A stretch of DNA of 64,000 bases. Origin: CBDANO01 sp965197665 (GTDB taxonomy: Bacteria; Chloroflexota; Dehalococcoidia; Lucifugimonadales; UBA3495). Positions 25,093 to 34,844 of this stretch are shown here, one piece after another; the stretch's first letter is position 1, and each line of letters starts with the position of its first letter. The notes under the pieces were generated by a model, which ran no database searches, had not been told where the DNA came from, and saw nothing but the letters and a program-made list of their open reading frames with translations. A program made the position numbers and the translations under genes. The DNA lies in the NCBI GenBank assembly GCA_965197665.1, contig CBDANO010000003.1:1-64000 (forward strand), read 5' to 3'.

Positions 25093-27345
25093 ATGGAGAT
25101 CGTTGGCTACGCCGACCGATTAAGCGTGCAGCAAGGTGAAACGGTCCGGTTCATGGTGAGTTGTAAATTGCCGCGGTACCGGGCCGACATAGTCCGGCTG
25201 ATTCACGGGGATGAGAACCCCAAAGGCCCGGGCTTCAAGGAAGAGCTCATCGAGACTGCGGCAAATGGCGAGTATCCCGGACGCCCCCAAGTCTTGCGCC
25301 CCGGTTCTTACGTCATCGTGCCGGATAGCCCCTTGCTGCGCCCCTCGAGTAGTTTCACCTTGCAAGCCTGGATCTATCCAACCACGGTCGATAGAGGAGT
25401 GCAGGGACTGCTGACCAAGTGGTCGGCAGCCGACGGGGCGGGCTATGCCTTGGTGATCGACGAAAACGGCGGTCTGGCCCTTTGGATTGGGAATGAGCCG
25501 GGGCAAGTGGAACGGGTGAGCGCCGGCAAGTCTCTTCAGTCGGAAGCCTGGTATTTTGTTGCCGCCGTCTACGACGCCGACAGCGGACAAGTAAGGTTAA
25601 CTCAGGAACCCGTAGCCCGTTGGCCCCACGACCCCTCAAGGGCCCAGGCGGAGCGGTCCGCGGCGTTCAGCGGGGGCGTGGGGGCCGCCAACGCTCCCTT
25701 TATGATGGGCGCCTATTGGCAAGGGGCCTCGTCCGACGGCGCCGCTTCCGGCCATTACGCCGGGCATTACAATGGAAAGATCGAGCGGCCGCGATTGTTT
25801 GGGCGGGCACTTAGCCAAGTGGAGTTGGAATCACTCCAAGCCGGCGGCCCACCCAAGGCCCTGGGCCCGGCGTTGATCGCCGAATGGGACTTCGCGGCGG
25901 ACATCTCATCGACGAAGGTGTCGGACACCTCATCCAACGGGCTGCACGGGCGCACGGTGAACATGCCGGCCCGGGGGATGACCGGCCATAACTGGACCGG
26001 GCGCGAGATCAACTATAACCGGGTACCCGAACAGTATGGCGCCATTCACTTCCACGACGATGATTTGGATGATGCTCAGTGGGAGGTCGATTTCGAGCTT
26101 TCGGTTCCCGACAGGTTGAGAAGCGGAGTGTATGCCGCGAGGCTGACCGCCGGGGAGCACGAGGATTATATTCCGTTTTTCGTCAGACCCAAGAGAGGCA
26201 CGGCGTCGGCGCGGATTGCCTTCCTGGCGCCTACTTTCAGCTACCTGGCCTACGCCAATGAACATATGGCCGAATCACAACTGCTGGAGGACCTTAACCC
26301 CACCCTGCCCAAGTACCCCGACCAACCGCAGGACAAGTACATTGTGGACAACAAGCTTTCCAGCTTGTATGACAGTCACACCGACGGAAGCGGCGTTTGC
26401 TATTCGTCGCGCCTCCGTCCCATCTTGAACATGCGGCCCAAATACGGCGCCGCGATACTTAGCGGCTCTCCTCATCAGTTCAACGCCGACCTTCACTTGG
26501 TGGACTGGCTGGAAGCCCAAGGCCATGCCTTCGACGTAGTCACCGACGAAGACCTGCATTTAGAGGGCGAAGACTTGCTGGCCCCCTACAAGGTGATATT
26601 GACCGGGTCCCACCCGGAATATTGGTCGGAGCGGATGCTGGACGCCGCAAACAGCTACCTCAACAACGGCGGCCGGTTCATGTACTTGGGGGGCAACGGC
26701 TTCTATTGGATTACGTCGATGGACCCGGAGCGCCGCCACACCGTCGAAGTAAGACGGTGGATCGGCACGAAGTCATGGATTGCGAAACCGGGAGAGGTGT
26801 ACCACAGCACCACGGGTGAGATCGGAGGGTTGTGGCGCTTCCGGGGCAGACCTCCCCAAATAATGTTCGGAACAGGGTTCACGGCCCAGGGGCTGGACCG
26901 CGGCGCGCCCTACCGCCGGGAGAGCGGGAGTTTCGACCCCAGAGCAGCCTTCATCTTTGAAGGGGTCGGCCCGGACGAGCTTATAGGCGACTTCGACAAT
27001 TTGGTCTTGGAACACGGCGCAGCCGGCTTCGAATTGGACCGCCTAGACCATGCCCTGGGGTCGGCGCCCCACGTCCTAGTGCTGGCAAGGTCCTTCGGCT
27101 ATTCCGATTTGTTCCAGCACGTCATCGAGGAAGTAACGGTTTCCAATCCCACTGAAGGCGGGACCAAGCACCCTCTGGTCTATGCCGACCTGGTCCACTT
27201 CGAATACCCCAACGGAGGGGCCGTGTTCTCGGTGAGCTCGATTAGCTGGTGCGGGTGCCTTTCCTACGAGGGGTACGAGAACAACGTTTCGCGCATCACC
27301 GGGAACGTGCTCAGGAAATACGCGTCAGACGACCCGCTCCCCTGA
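25093..27345 (+). CDS. N,N-dimethylformamidase large (beta) subunit family protein
   Basis: This 750-residue homologue of the large subunit of N,N-dimethylformamidase has an N-terminal beta region and a LamG/concanavalin-like insert (about 85-250, SSFTLQAWIYP...). The characteristic C-terminal half starts at RIAFLAPTFSYLAYANEHM, with YDSHTDGSGVCYSSRLRP, VTDEDLH, GSHPEYWS and GGRFMYLGGNGFYW. Characterised dimethylformamidase is an iron enzyme with a separate small subunit. No small-subunit gene is visible here, so the substrate may be another amide. It lies between oppD and oppF, pointing to imported amide or peptide substrates. Confidence 0.85.
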   Translation: MEIVGYADRLSVQQGETVRFMVSCKLPRYRADIVRLIHGDENPKGPGFKEELIETAANGEYPGRPQVLRPGSYVIVPDSPLLRPSSSFTLQAWIYPTTVDRGVQGLLTKWSAADGAGYALVIDENGGLALWIGNEPGQVERVSAGKSLQSEAWYFVAAVYDADSGQVRLTQEPVARWPHDPSRAQAERSAAFSGGVGAANAPFMMGAYWQGASSDGAASGHYAGHYNGKIERPRLFGRALSQVELESLQAGGPPKALGPALIAEWDFAADISSTKVSDTSSNGLHGRTVNMPARGMTGHNWTGREINYNRVPEQYGAIHFHDDDLDDAQWEVDFELSVPDRLRSGVYAARLTAGEHEDYIPFFVRPKRGTASARIAFLAPTFSYLAYANEHMAESQLLEDLNPTLPKYPDQPQDKYIVDNKLSSLYDSHTDGSGVCYSSRLRPILNMRPKYGAAILSGSPHQFNADLHLVDWLEAQGHAFDVVTDEDLHLEGEDLLAPYKVILTGSHPEYWSERMLDAANSYLNNGGRFMYLGGNGFYWITSMDPERRHTVEVRRWIGTKSWIAKPGEVYHSTTGEIGGLWRFRGRPPQIMFGTGFTAQGLDRGAPYRRESGSFDPRAAFIFEGVGPDELIGDFDNLVLEHGAAGFELDRLDHALGSAPHVLVLARSFGYSDLFQHVIEEVTVSNPTEGGTKHPLVYADLVHFEYPNGGAVFSVSSISWCGCLSYEGYENNVSRITGNVLRKYASDDPLP

Positions 27346-28362
27346 AGGCTCCGCCGCGCTTTCGCTGTCGGCGGCGGATTGGCCGTCCCCGTTAGTCAGC
27401 AGGTGGCATGCCGCCATGTGGTTGCTGGTGGTGGTCAGCAGAAGGGGTTCGACCTCGCGGCACATGGGTATCGCCACGGGGCAACGGGTGTGGAACCTGC
27501 ATCCGGGCGGCGGGTCGTCCCGGCTGGGGGGATCGCCTTCGAGGATGATTTCTCGCTTGGCGCCCAGCCATTTCCCCAGTACCGCAGCAGACAGCAGGGC
27601 TTCAGTATAAGGATGCTGCGGATTGTCGTAGATGTCTTTGCAGTCCGCTGTCTCCGCAATCTTCCCGGCGTACATGACGATAATCCGGTCGCACATGTAC
27701 TCAGCAACGTTGAGGTCATGGGTGATGAACAAGTAGCTTATCCCCAGGTTGAGCTGGAGTTCTTTGAACAGGTTGAGCACTTGGGCCTGAGCCGACAGGT
27801 CCATAGAGGACACCGGTTCGTCGGCTATGATCAATTTCGGGTTCACCGCCAAGGCGCGGGCGATGCCTACGCGCTGGCGCTGACCTCCGCTGAGTTGGTG
27901 GGGCAGCCGCTTGTAGTGCAGCCGGCTCAAGCCGACCATTTCCAGAAGTTCGATCACTCTGGCCTCCACCGCCGGTCCACTCAATAGCTTGTGCACCCTC
28001 ATCGGGTAGGCGATGGTGTCCCCCGCCGACATACGGGGGTTCATCGAACTGTACGGGTCCTGAAAAACGATCTGCATCTCGGTCCGCAGCTTCCGCATCT
28101 CCTCCGATTCCAACGTGGTGATGTCCTGCCCGTCGAACCAGACATTACCGGAGGTGGGCTTGATTAGCCCCAAGACCAGCCTAGCCATGGTGGACTTTCC
28201 GCAGCCGGACTCGCCGACGACGCCCAACACTTCCCCCTCGCTCATGGTGAAGCTGACGTCGTCAACCGCTCTAACGCTGCGCTGGGAGCTCGAGAACAGG
28301 CCGCCGCCCCCCAGCTCGAAGTATTTCTTCAGGTGTTCAGCCCGTAGCAGTTCCTTGTCCAT
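27325..28362 (-). CDS. oppF: Oligopeptide ABC transporter ATPase OppF
   Basis: This 345-residue ABC ATPase of the oligopeptide/nickel class has Walker A VGESGCGKST near residues 49-58 and Q-loop QIVFQDPYSSMNPR. The signature LSGGQRQRVGIARAL is near 157, Walker B LIIADEPVSSMD near 180, the H-loop FITHDL, and the C-terminal Cys-rich motif GCRFHTRCPVAIPMC. Its 3-prime end overlaps that of the convergent formamidase gene by 21 bases. It is the last gene of the oppA-B-C-F operon. It would pair with OppD as a heterodimer, but oppD appears frameshifted. Confidence 0.92.
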   Translation of the reverse strand: MDKELLRAEHLKKYFELGGGGLFSSSQRSVRAVDDVSFTMSEGEVLGVVGESGCGKSTMARLVLGLIKPTSGNVWFDGQDITTLESEEMRKLRTEMQIVFQDPYSSMNPRMSAGDTIAYPMRVHKLLSGPAVEARVIELLEMVGLSRLHYKRLPHQLSGGQRQRVGIARALAVNPKLIIADEPVSSMDLSAQAQVLNLFKELQLNLGISYLFITHDLNVAEYMCDRIIVMYAGKIAETADCKDIYDNPQHPYTEALLSAAVLGKWLGAKREIILEGDPPSRDDPPPGCRFHTRCPVAIPMCREVEPLLLTTTSNHMAACHLLTNGDGQSAADSESAAEPSGERVV

Positions 28363-28456
28363 TGGTCTCCTTAAGGCCCTGGGCCGGGTCTGCCAGACCC
28401 CGGTTACGCTAACCCAGGTTACTTTGCGCTACCCTCTATTATGCACTAAGCCGCTA

Positions 28457-29362
28457 CTATGCCCTGAGCCGCGGGTCTAGGGCGTCGCGCATCGCGTCTG
28501 ACATCAAGTTGAAGCCTATCGCCACCCAGAAGATACCCAGGCCCGGAATGGTGGACACGTGGGGCGCCACGATTATTAGGGTCCGTCCTTCGCCGATCAT
28601 CTTGCCCCAGTCGGCCGTGGTGCCTTGCACTCCCAGCCCGATCAAGCTCAAGCCGGCGCCGAAGACAACAATCAAGCCGGCCAGCGAGGCCGAGTAGGCC
28701 ATAACCGGCGCCAGTATGTTGGGCACGATATGATGAATAATAATCTGGCGGTTCCTAGCCCCCATGGCGCGGGCCGCTTCTATGTAGTTCAACTCTCGAA
28801 CGATGACCACGGCCTGGTAGGACACCCGGCTTATGGGCGGCACGAGAACTATGGTAATGGCCCAAATCATGTTCCATAGGCCCGGCCCCAGGGTAACCCC
28901 CACCAACACGGCCAGCAGCACGGCGGGAAGGCCGAAGAAAACGTCCAGAATCCGCATCACCGAAATTTCCACGGCCCGGCCCATGAAGCCGGCCATGGAC
29001 CCTAGTATCAGGCCCACCATGGTCGCCAACAACACCGGGACAACGGCGATGATCAACGAAGACCTGGAACCCCAGATCAGCCGGCTGAGAACATCCCGTC
29101 CCAGGCTGTCCACCCCCAGAACATGGCCCGAAGTGAGGGGCGGCTTGAGTACGTTGGCAGTGTCCTGATCGTCCGGGCCCGCCACCGGAAGGACAGGCGC
29201 GAGGACCGCCAGCAGGAAGATGGCCACGACCATGGTAAATCCGATGACCGCAGGCTTATGGTAGCGGAGTACGGTCCCTACGCTTCTCCTAGCTTTACCC
29301 GCCAGAGTAGCCGGTACAATTTCACCTAGATACGGTTGTGCTTCTTCCTGCTCTAACGCCAT
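28457..29362 (-). CDS. oppC: Oligopeptide ABC transporter permease OppC
   Basis: This 301-residue inner-membrane permease of the DppC/OppC type has an N-terminal cytoplasmic stretch and about six membrane segments. The loop GVDSLGRDVLSRLIWGSRSSL follows the first segment. The EAA motif is YIEAARAMGARNRQIIIHHI (about 190-209), which contacts the ATPases. The C-terminus AIGFNLMSDAMRDALDPRL is the family standard. The gene sits between oppB and oppF with gaps under 100 bases. Confidence 0.92.
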   Translation of the reverse strand: MALEQEEAQPYLGEIVPATLAGKARRSVGTVLRYHKPAVIGFTMVVAIFLLAVLAPVLPVAGPDDQDTANVLKPPLTSGHVLGVDSLGRDVLSRLIWGSRSSLIIAVVPVLLATMVGLILGSMAGFMGRAVEISVMRILDVFFGLPAVLLAVLVGVTLGPGLWNMIWAITIVLVPPISRVSYQAVVIVRELNYIEAARAMGARNRQIIIHHIVPNILAPVMAYSASLAGLIVVFGAGLSLIGLGVQGTTADWGKMIGEGRTLIIVAPHVSTIPGLGIFWVAIGFNLMSDAMRDALDPRLRA

Positions 29363-29431
29363 CCGAAAACCGCCAGTCCTTGCTTCAAAATAGGCCCGTT
29401 GACGGGCCGGGCGCGGGTCCGAGTCAACAGT

Positions 29432-30382
29432 CTAGGCGTGTCTAACTCTCGGATTGAGCATGAGGTATAAGACGTCCACGATCAAGTTCATGGAAACGAA
29501 GACGACAGTGGTGAGCACCACAATCGCTTGTATCATGGGGATGTCCCGGTTGAATACGGCGGTAAAGGTTTGCAGGCCGATGCCGGGCCAAGTAAATATG
29601 ATCTCGACGAATATCTCAGTGCCCAGCAACAGGTACGCGAGTTGCAGCCCCACCATGGTCGTTATGGGGGGGAGGGCATTCCTGAACGCGTGTCTCCAGA
29701 CGGCAAACTCGGAAAGGCCCTTGGCGCGCAAGCCGGTCATGAAGTCCAAGCGCATCACCTCCAGCATCGCCGTCCGGGTGGTCCGGGCAATAATGCCCGC
29801 TGCGACGGCGCTGCCGGCGATGGCCGGCAGCGCCAAGTGCTTCAGTAAGTCCAGCACGTCTCCGCCGCCGATAATAGAGTACATTCCCGTAGAGGGGAAC
29901 CACTGTACTTTGACCACCAGTAGGAAGATCAATACCAGCCCCAGCCAGTACGCGGGCATGCTAAGACCGAACAAAGAAACAAATAGAATAAAGCGGTCGA
30001 GGATCGAGTTTTGTCTTAGCGCCGCGACGACTCCCAGAGCAAGCCCCACCGTCACCGCCAAAAACCCGCTGGCCGCAGCCAGTATTACGGTATTCTCGAA
30101 CTTGTCAATGAGAATGGGTCCCACCGGGCCCTTTTCCTCGATGGAGATCCCAAGATCGCCGCTCAGGGCGTTGCCCAGCCACCGGAAATACTGCCTTACC
30201 GGGTGGTCGCGAAGACCCATCTCTTGGGCCAGTTTCTCGACCACATCTTTGGATGCGTGTTTGCCGGCCGCCGCTTGCGCCGGGTCTCCGGGGGCGGCTT
30301 GGACGATGGCGAACACCACGATGGTGGCGGCCAGCACAATGGGGACAAGCATTGAGATTCGGTAGAGGAGAAACTTGCTCAT
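29432..30382 (-). CDS. oppB: Oligopeptide ABC transporter permease OppB
   Basis: The ATG at 30382 gives MSKFLLYRISMLVPIVLAAT and a 316-residue permease, the usual OppB/DppB length and N-terminus. The frame stays open further upstream to 30541, but that extension is unlike the family and is rejected as a start. Family segments are FAIVQAAPGDPAQAAAGKHA, the EAA-type loop MTGLRAKGLSEFAVWRHAFRN, and the C-terminal MNLIVDVLYLMLNPRVRHA. It forms the transmembrane pore with OppC. Confidence 0.9.
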   Translation of the reverse strand: MSKFLLYRISMLVPIVLAATIVVFAIVQAAPGDPAQAAAGKHASKDVVEKLAQEMGLRDHPVRQYFRWLGNALSGDLGISIEEKGPVGPILIDKFENTVILAAASGFLAVTVGLALGVVAALRQNSILDRFILFVSLFGLSMPAYWLGLVLIFLLVVKVQWFPSTGMYSIIGGGDVLDLLKHLALPAIAGSAVAAGIIARTTRTAMLEVMRLDFMTGLRAKGLSEFAVWRHAFRNALPPITTMVGLQLAYLLLGTEIFVEIIFTWPGIGLQTFTAVFNRDIPMIQAIVVLTTVVFVSMNLIVDVLYLMLNPRVRHA

Positions 30383-30615
30383 CTTATCCAGCCATCTCGG
30401 AGACTTAAGGATATGGTCCGGTCCCTGGTAGTGATTCCCTTCACTGCCCTTCCCTAACAGGTAGGCCGGGGTAGCGGGTATCCACACATCCTGTCCCTCT
30501 TGGCGGCGGCTGCTCAGCCGCCGCCATGGGTCGTGGTCCACGTCACCCCGGCCACGGGGTTACCTGAAATGCTACTAACCGTTTGAAATCGATTGAGCGC
30601 CTTCGGGCTGCCCGC

Positions 30616-32472
30616 TTAATACTCGAGCCATGCCCTATTGAACCGCTGCATCCAGTCGGATGAACCGGTCCAACCGCCGACACGGTCGCTCACGCCAAAC
30701 CCGAAGAAGATTTGGATGATGGGTATATAAGCGTAGTCCTCAAGGGCTACCTGGTGGGCTTGCCTTTCCCAGTTGATGTATTCGTCGCGGGTTGAGGCTT
30801 CCCACGCCCTCTCTATCAGCGTGTCCACGTCGTCATTGGCGTACCAACCGACGCTCCAGCCGGCCGGAGGCCAACCCGAGGAGTGGATGTACTGGTCGAA
30901 TCCGGCGATGTCGCCGGTCCCCATGCCCATGGTAAACATCCCAATGTCTTCACCTTGCTGGATCCCGTCAGCCCAGTATCCGGCGTAAGCCATCCACTCC
31001 AAGCTGATGAGCTCCACTTGGATGCCGCATTCCCTTAGCTGGATCACCACGAAGTTATTGGTTACCAGCTCGGGGACTGCCAGTCCGGTGAGCGAGGAGT
31101 ACATCTTGGTCTTGAATCCATCGGGATAGCCAGCATCGGTCAGCAGGCGCTTGGCCTCTGCCGGATCGTACAGGTCGGTTATTTGAGGGCCGTCGGGGTC
31201 GTGCCCGGCGTGGGCCGATCCCCAGATCTGAGCGCCAGGGCTGTTCACGCCCTTCAGGAGCTCATCGGCCAGCTTCTGGCGGTCAAAGCACAAGCTAACC
31301 GCCCGGCGCACCCGCTGATCGGAGAAGGGGGGCTCCCGGTGATTGGGCTGCAAGGCGTAGAAGCCCGAACTGCCCCGGGCGTAGCCGCTGAAGCCCGGCG
31401 ACTGCCTGAGAATCAACAGGTTGTCCGGACTGACCCATTCGGCGATGTCGATGTCACCGGCTAGGAGCGCAGCCACCCGAGCCGCTTCGTCGGTGATGGG
31501 GACTATGACCAGCCTGTCGACCCAGGTCTTATCGCCCCAATAGTCGTCGTACCGCTCAATCTCGAGCCGCTCGCCCCGCTTCCATTCGACGAACTTGAAG
31601 GGCCCGGTGCCCACGGGGGTAGCGCTTACTGCTTCCGATGACCCCGCGTTCATTATGGCCGTGGGGCTGATCATGCCGCAGCAAGGATAGGCCGACAGCT
31701 TGTCGATGAACCCGAAGAAGGGGTATTTCAACCTGATCTCCAGGGTATGGTCATCTACCACGTTCACACTTTCCACGTGGGTCAGCGTAAAGCCTGACGT
31801 CCCCGCTGCCGTGGGGTAGTAGTACTCGAAATCGGGATCGAGCATGGTGCGGAAATTGAATTCCGCCGCTTGAGCGTTGAATGGCGTCCCGTCGTGGAAC
31901 GTCACCCCTTCGCGGAGATTGAAGGTCCAGGTCCGCTTGTCGTCGGACAGCGTCCAAGCCGTAGCAAGCGCCGGAACGGGACCCGGCGGAGGAGTCGCGT
32001 CTTTCAAGACGGGCTTGGCCAGCGTCCAATCTCGTTCCACCAAGCTTTCGTACATGGTGTTATTGCGGATTTGGCTCGTGGCTGCCGATTGAGTGTGAGG
32101 GTGCAGCCCATCGGCTGCGGCGGAGGAGCCGTAGACCAAGGTGCCGCCGGTCTTGGGATCGCCGGTGATTTCGGGGCCCATGGCCTCGACTTCAACCTCG
32201 ACCTCTCTGGTCACCTCGACCTGTTCGACCACCTCGACCTGTTCGACCACCTCGACCTCTTGGATTACCTCAACCTCTCTGGTCACCTCGACCTGTTCGA
32301 CCACCTCGACCTGTTCGACCACCTCGACCTCTTGGATTACCTCAACCTCTCTGGTGACCTCCACTTCCCTTTCTATTACTTCTGGTTCGGCGCCGCCGCC
32401 GCAAGCAGCGGCCGTCAAGCTCAAGGCCAACGCCAACACCAAGATACCAAGCCAGGACTTCCTGATTCGCAT
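30616..32472 (-). CDS. oppA: Oligopeptide ABC transporter substrate-binding lipoprotein OppA-type
   Basis: This 618-residue solute-binding lipoprotein has the signal ending ALSLTAAACGGG (Cys about 24). An unusual charged linker of tandem EVEVTREVEVIQEVEVVEQV-type units follows (about 32-92). The SBP_bac_5 domain then starts at GDPKTGGTLVYGSSA. Family segments WTFNLREGVTFHDGTPFNA and RLTDAGY-like DAKRLLTDAGYPDGF patterns are present. It captures peptides or related amides outside the membrane for the OppBC channel. It is the first gene of the opp operon. Confidence 0.9.
   Translation of the reverse strand: MRIRKSWLGILVLALALSLTAAACGGGAEPEVIEREVEVTREVEVIQEVEVVEQVEVVEQVEVTREVEVIQEVEVVEQVEVVEQVEVTREVEVEVEAMGPEITGDPKTGGTLVYGSSAAADGLHPHTQSAATSQIRNNTMYESLVERDWTLAKPVLKDATPPPGPVPALATAWTLSDDKRTWTFNLREGVTFHDGTPFNAQAAEFNFRTMLDPDFEYYYPTAAGTSGFTLTHVESVNVVDDHTLEIRLKYPFFGFIDKLSAYPCCGMISPTAIMNAGSSEAVSATPVGTGPFKFVEWKRGERLEIERYDDYWGDKTWVDRLVIVPITDEAARVAALLAGDIDIAEWVSPDNLLILRQSPGFSGYARGSSGFYALQPNHREPPFSDQRVRRAVSLCFDRQKLADELLKGVNSPGAQIWGSAHAGHDPDGPQITDLYDPAEAKRLLTDAGYPDGFKTKMYSSLTGLAVPELVTNNFVVIQLRECGIQVELISLEWMAYAGYWADGIQQGEDIGMFTMGMGTGDIAGFDQYIHSSGWPPAGWSVGWYANDDVDTLIERAWEASTRDEYINWERQAHQVALEDYAYIPIIQIFFGFGVSDRVGGWTGSSDWMQRFNRAWLEY
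32201..32358 (-). repeat. 72-base in-gene tandem repeat in oppA linker
   Basis: Two complete copies of a 72-base (24-codon) unit, offset exactly 72 bases, are followed by a partial third copy. They encode alternating Glu/Val-rich segments between the lipid anchor and the binding domain. Copies are almost identical in DNA, so length variation by slippage is likely. Confidence 0.85.
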
Positions 32473-32679
32473 CTTATCCCTCCCTTGGTTCCGATGCGTC
32501 TAGAACCGGATTCTGAAAAGTTGTAATAGGGTTGCACCAATCCGCCGATTTGTCAATAGCTTGAATTGACTTGTAACCGTTCGCAAGTTAGATGGGACGG
32601 ATGTACCCGGTCGAATTTGGCAGGTTGCCCAGCGTGTAGGCATCCCTGACCTCAAAATCGGGGTCTCAATGCCGGTACC

Positions 32680-34830
32680 TCAAGACTCAGGCTCCTCTAT
32701 CAGGACCACTTGGTTCACTTCCAGGCCGGTCAAGGTTTGCTTACGGCCGCTGGGCCAGAATACCTCGACCCTGTCCACCAACTCGGCTTGGCCGATACCA
32801 AACTCCAAGTCGACGCTGTTCATCGACAAGTAGCTGGAGCCTCCCGACACCTCTTGCACCTGTACCAAGGGTTGGCTGCCACCGTCGGTTGCCGTCGTCA
32901 CGTACACCCGCGACCCGATGCCGTCGGCGTTGCTGCCGGTCCCGTCGATGGCCATGCGCCCCTTCAATCGCAGAGTAATCCAATGGTTGGCGCCGCCGCC
33001 GTTCATCCATACGAAGAGAGGCCCCGGAAATTCGACTATCTCCGGCCTCATGCGGATGAAGCCCCGGCTGTTGGTGCCGATAAGATCGACGTAACCGTCG
33101 CCGTCCAAGTCTCCGTGGGCGAGACCTTTGCCGTTTTCGTGAAACTTGGGGTCCATGCGCTGCGCTTCCGGGTCGAACCGGGGGTCTTCCTGGTCCAGAA
33201 TCGAGTAGTCCACCCTGTCAATGTCCAACAGGCGGGCCCGCACCGTAATGTCCTGGAAGGACCCGCGGCCGTCGCCCCTGAGCATCCGACCGGATGCGGG
33301 AAACGCTTGGCCTCCGGGGCCTTCGCCCCGCTCTACCGTCGACCCCAACCAATACAAGTCTTGGTCGCCGTCGTTGTCGTAATCGAAGAAAGTGGTCCCG
33401 AAGCCAAAATCGTAGGGCCCCAGGCCCGTTGGCACCGACCAATCTTGGTGAATTGCCGAGGGGTCCAGCGACGCCGGCGGCATGAGAGGACTGGGGTCCA
33501 CGCGAGTCGTGGGGGCCACGTCGATGAATTTGCCTACCAGGCCCACGCCGGGCATTTCCTGCGTTCCTTCGTTTCGCAGCAAAATGTTGAGGCAGTTCCC
33601 CCACTGGAATTGGTCGTGATAGGTGCAGCTTCCTCCGGGCGTCGTGGCCCGCCGGCGCAGTCGATGATGGGGGCCCATGTTGGTGATGAAAAGGTCCAAG
33701 TCGGCGTCGCCGTCATAGTCGCCCAGAGCAAACCCCATCCAAGCGCCTACTTGGTCGATGCCCATCTCCCGGGCGATGGAGGTGAACCGGATGTTCCCTA
33801 CCGTGGAATCGTTACGGTAGACGTACAGCCGGTCACCGTCGTTGGCCACCCAAAGGTCCGGGTCGCCGTCGTTGTCATGGTCGAAGAAGAAGACGGCATG
33901 GGTCTGCCCGGTGGGCTCGCCCACCCGGTTCCCCTTGTCGTCGGTGATGGTTGGGTCGTACCCTTCGAACCTTTCTCCGGTATCGGGATCGTCGAACAGG
34001 ACCGGTTTCCCGTCGGGGTATCTCATAACTATTTGGTGGCCCCGCACCCCGGCGGCTTCCGCCATCTCGGTGAAAGTAAGGTCTCCGTTGTTCCGGTACA
34101 GCATGTTGTAGTGGCCGGCATGCTGGGGCTTTTGCAGGTGCCTAAAGTCGTTGTCCAATAGGTTCCCAACGTACAGGTCCAACCACTGGTCGCCGTCTAT
34201 GTCGGCGCAAGTAACCGACATGGCCGAACGGATGTTTACTGCGTCGCCGAAAGCCGACTCCGTAATGTCGGCAAAGGTGCCGTCCCGGTTGTTCAAGAAC
34301 AACGCATCTTCATAGCCTTGCCCTTCGGGAGGCGAGCGGAAGTCCAGCCGGTCGTCTATGGTTCCCTGGGACCCAACGTAGAGGTCCTGGTACCCATCGT
34401 TATTGAAGTCACAAGCAACCACTCCGGTGCTGTTCCGCTCGATAGCCTCAACTCCCACCTGGCCGGCAACGTCCTGAAAAGCGCCGCTGCCGTCGTTTTG
34501 AAACAAAAAGTTGGGGTTGCCCCGGTCAGCGGTAAGGTAGAAGTCCAAGTCCCCGTCCCGGTCATAATCGAAAATTACCACGCCCGGCCGCTGGTTCCAG
34601 ACTTGGAGGTGGTCCTCGGTCGGAGAAAGCTTCAGCTCCCAAAAGGGAGTAATTGAGTCGGCGCCGGGTGAGACTCGTTCCGCAGCGGCCGGGGTGTCGG
34701 AGAGGGACGCCGGCGCCTTCGTCGCGATAGGCGGCGCCGACGAGCAAGCGGCGGCGGCCAGGAGGGCTAACGTCAAGATCACAGGGAACACAGAGTCACC
34801 CAGCCGTGGAGTTCCGAGTCGGAGCGCCAA
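32680..34830 (-). CDS. CRTAC1-family FG-GAP/UnbV lipoprotein
   Basis: This 716-residue protein has a lipobox-like signal (LALLAAAACSS). It has at least seven VCBS/FG-GAP repeats with Ca2+-loop motifs such as DYDRDGDLDFY, DFNNDGYQDLY, DHDNDGDPDLW, DYDGDADLDLF, DYDNDGDQDLY and DLDGDGYVDL. The C-terminal ASPIC/UnbV domain contains GIGQAELVDRVEVFWPSGRKQ (about 680-700). The protein is probably a surface beta-propeller. It is highly similar over its full repeat region to the C-terminal two thirds of the permease-fusion gene at 37489-40758 (about four in five residues alike by eye). That indicates recent duplication. Confidence 0.87.
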   Translation of the reverse strand: MALRLGTPRLGDSVFPVILTLALLAAAACSSAPPIATKAPASLSDTPAAAERVSPGADSITPFWELKLSPTEDHLQVWNQRPGVVIFDYDRDGDLDFYLTADRGNPNFLFQNDGSGAFQDVAGQVGVEAIERNSTGVVACDFNNDGYQDLYVGSQGTIDDRLDFRSPPEGQGYEDALFLNNRDGTFADITESAFGDAVNIRSAMSVTCADIDGDQWLDLYVGNLLDNDFRHLQKPQHAGHYNMLYRNNGDLTFTEMAEAAGVRGHQIVMRYPDGKPVLFDDPDTGERFEGYDPTITDDKGNRVGEPTGQTHAVFFFDHDNDGDPDLWVANDGDRLYVYRNDSTVGNIRFTSIAREMGIDQVGAWMGFALGDYDGDADLDLFITNMGPHHRLRRRATTPGGSCTYHDQFQWGNCLNILLRNEGTQEMPGVGLVGKFIDVAPTTRVDPSPLMPPASLDPSAIHQDWSVPTGLGPYDFGFGTTFFDYDNDGDQDLYWLGSTVERGEGPGGQAFPASGRMLRGDGRGSFQDITVRARLLDIDRVDYSILDQEDPRFDPEAQRMDPKFHENGKGLAHGDLDGDGYVDLIGTNSRGFIRMRPEIVEFPGPLFVWMNGGGANHWITLRLKGRMAIDGTGSNADGIGSRVYVTTATDGGSQPLVQVQEVSGGSSYLSMNSVDLEFGIGQAELVDRVEVFWPSGRKQTLTGLEVNQVVLIEEPES

Positions 34831-34844
34831 ATGATTTCCTCGGG

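Noticed and set aside
32201..32358. CRISPR-like array
   Set aside because: The 72-base units are coding, contiguous, and have no unique spacers.
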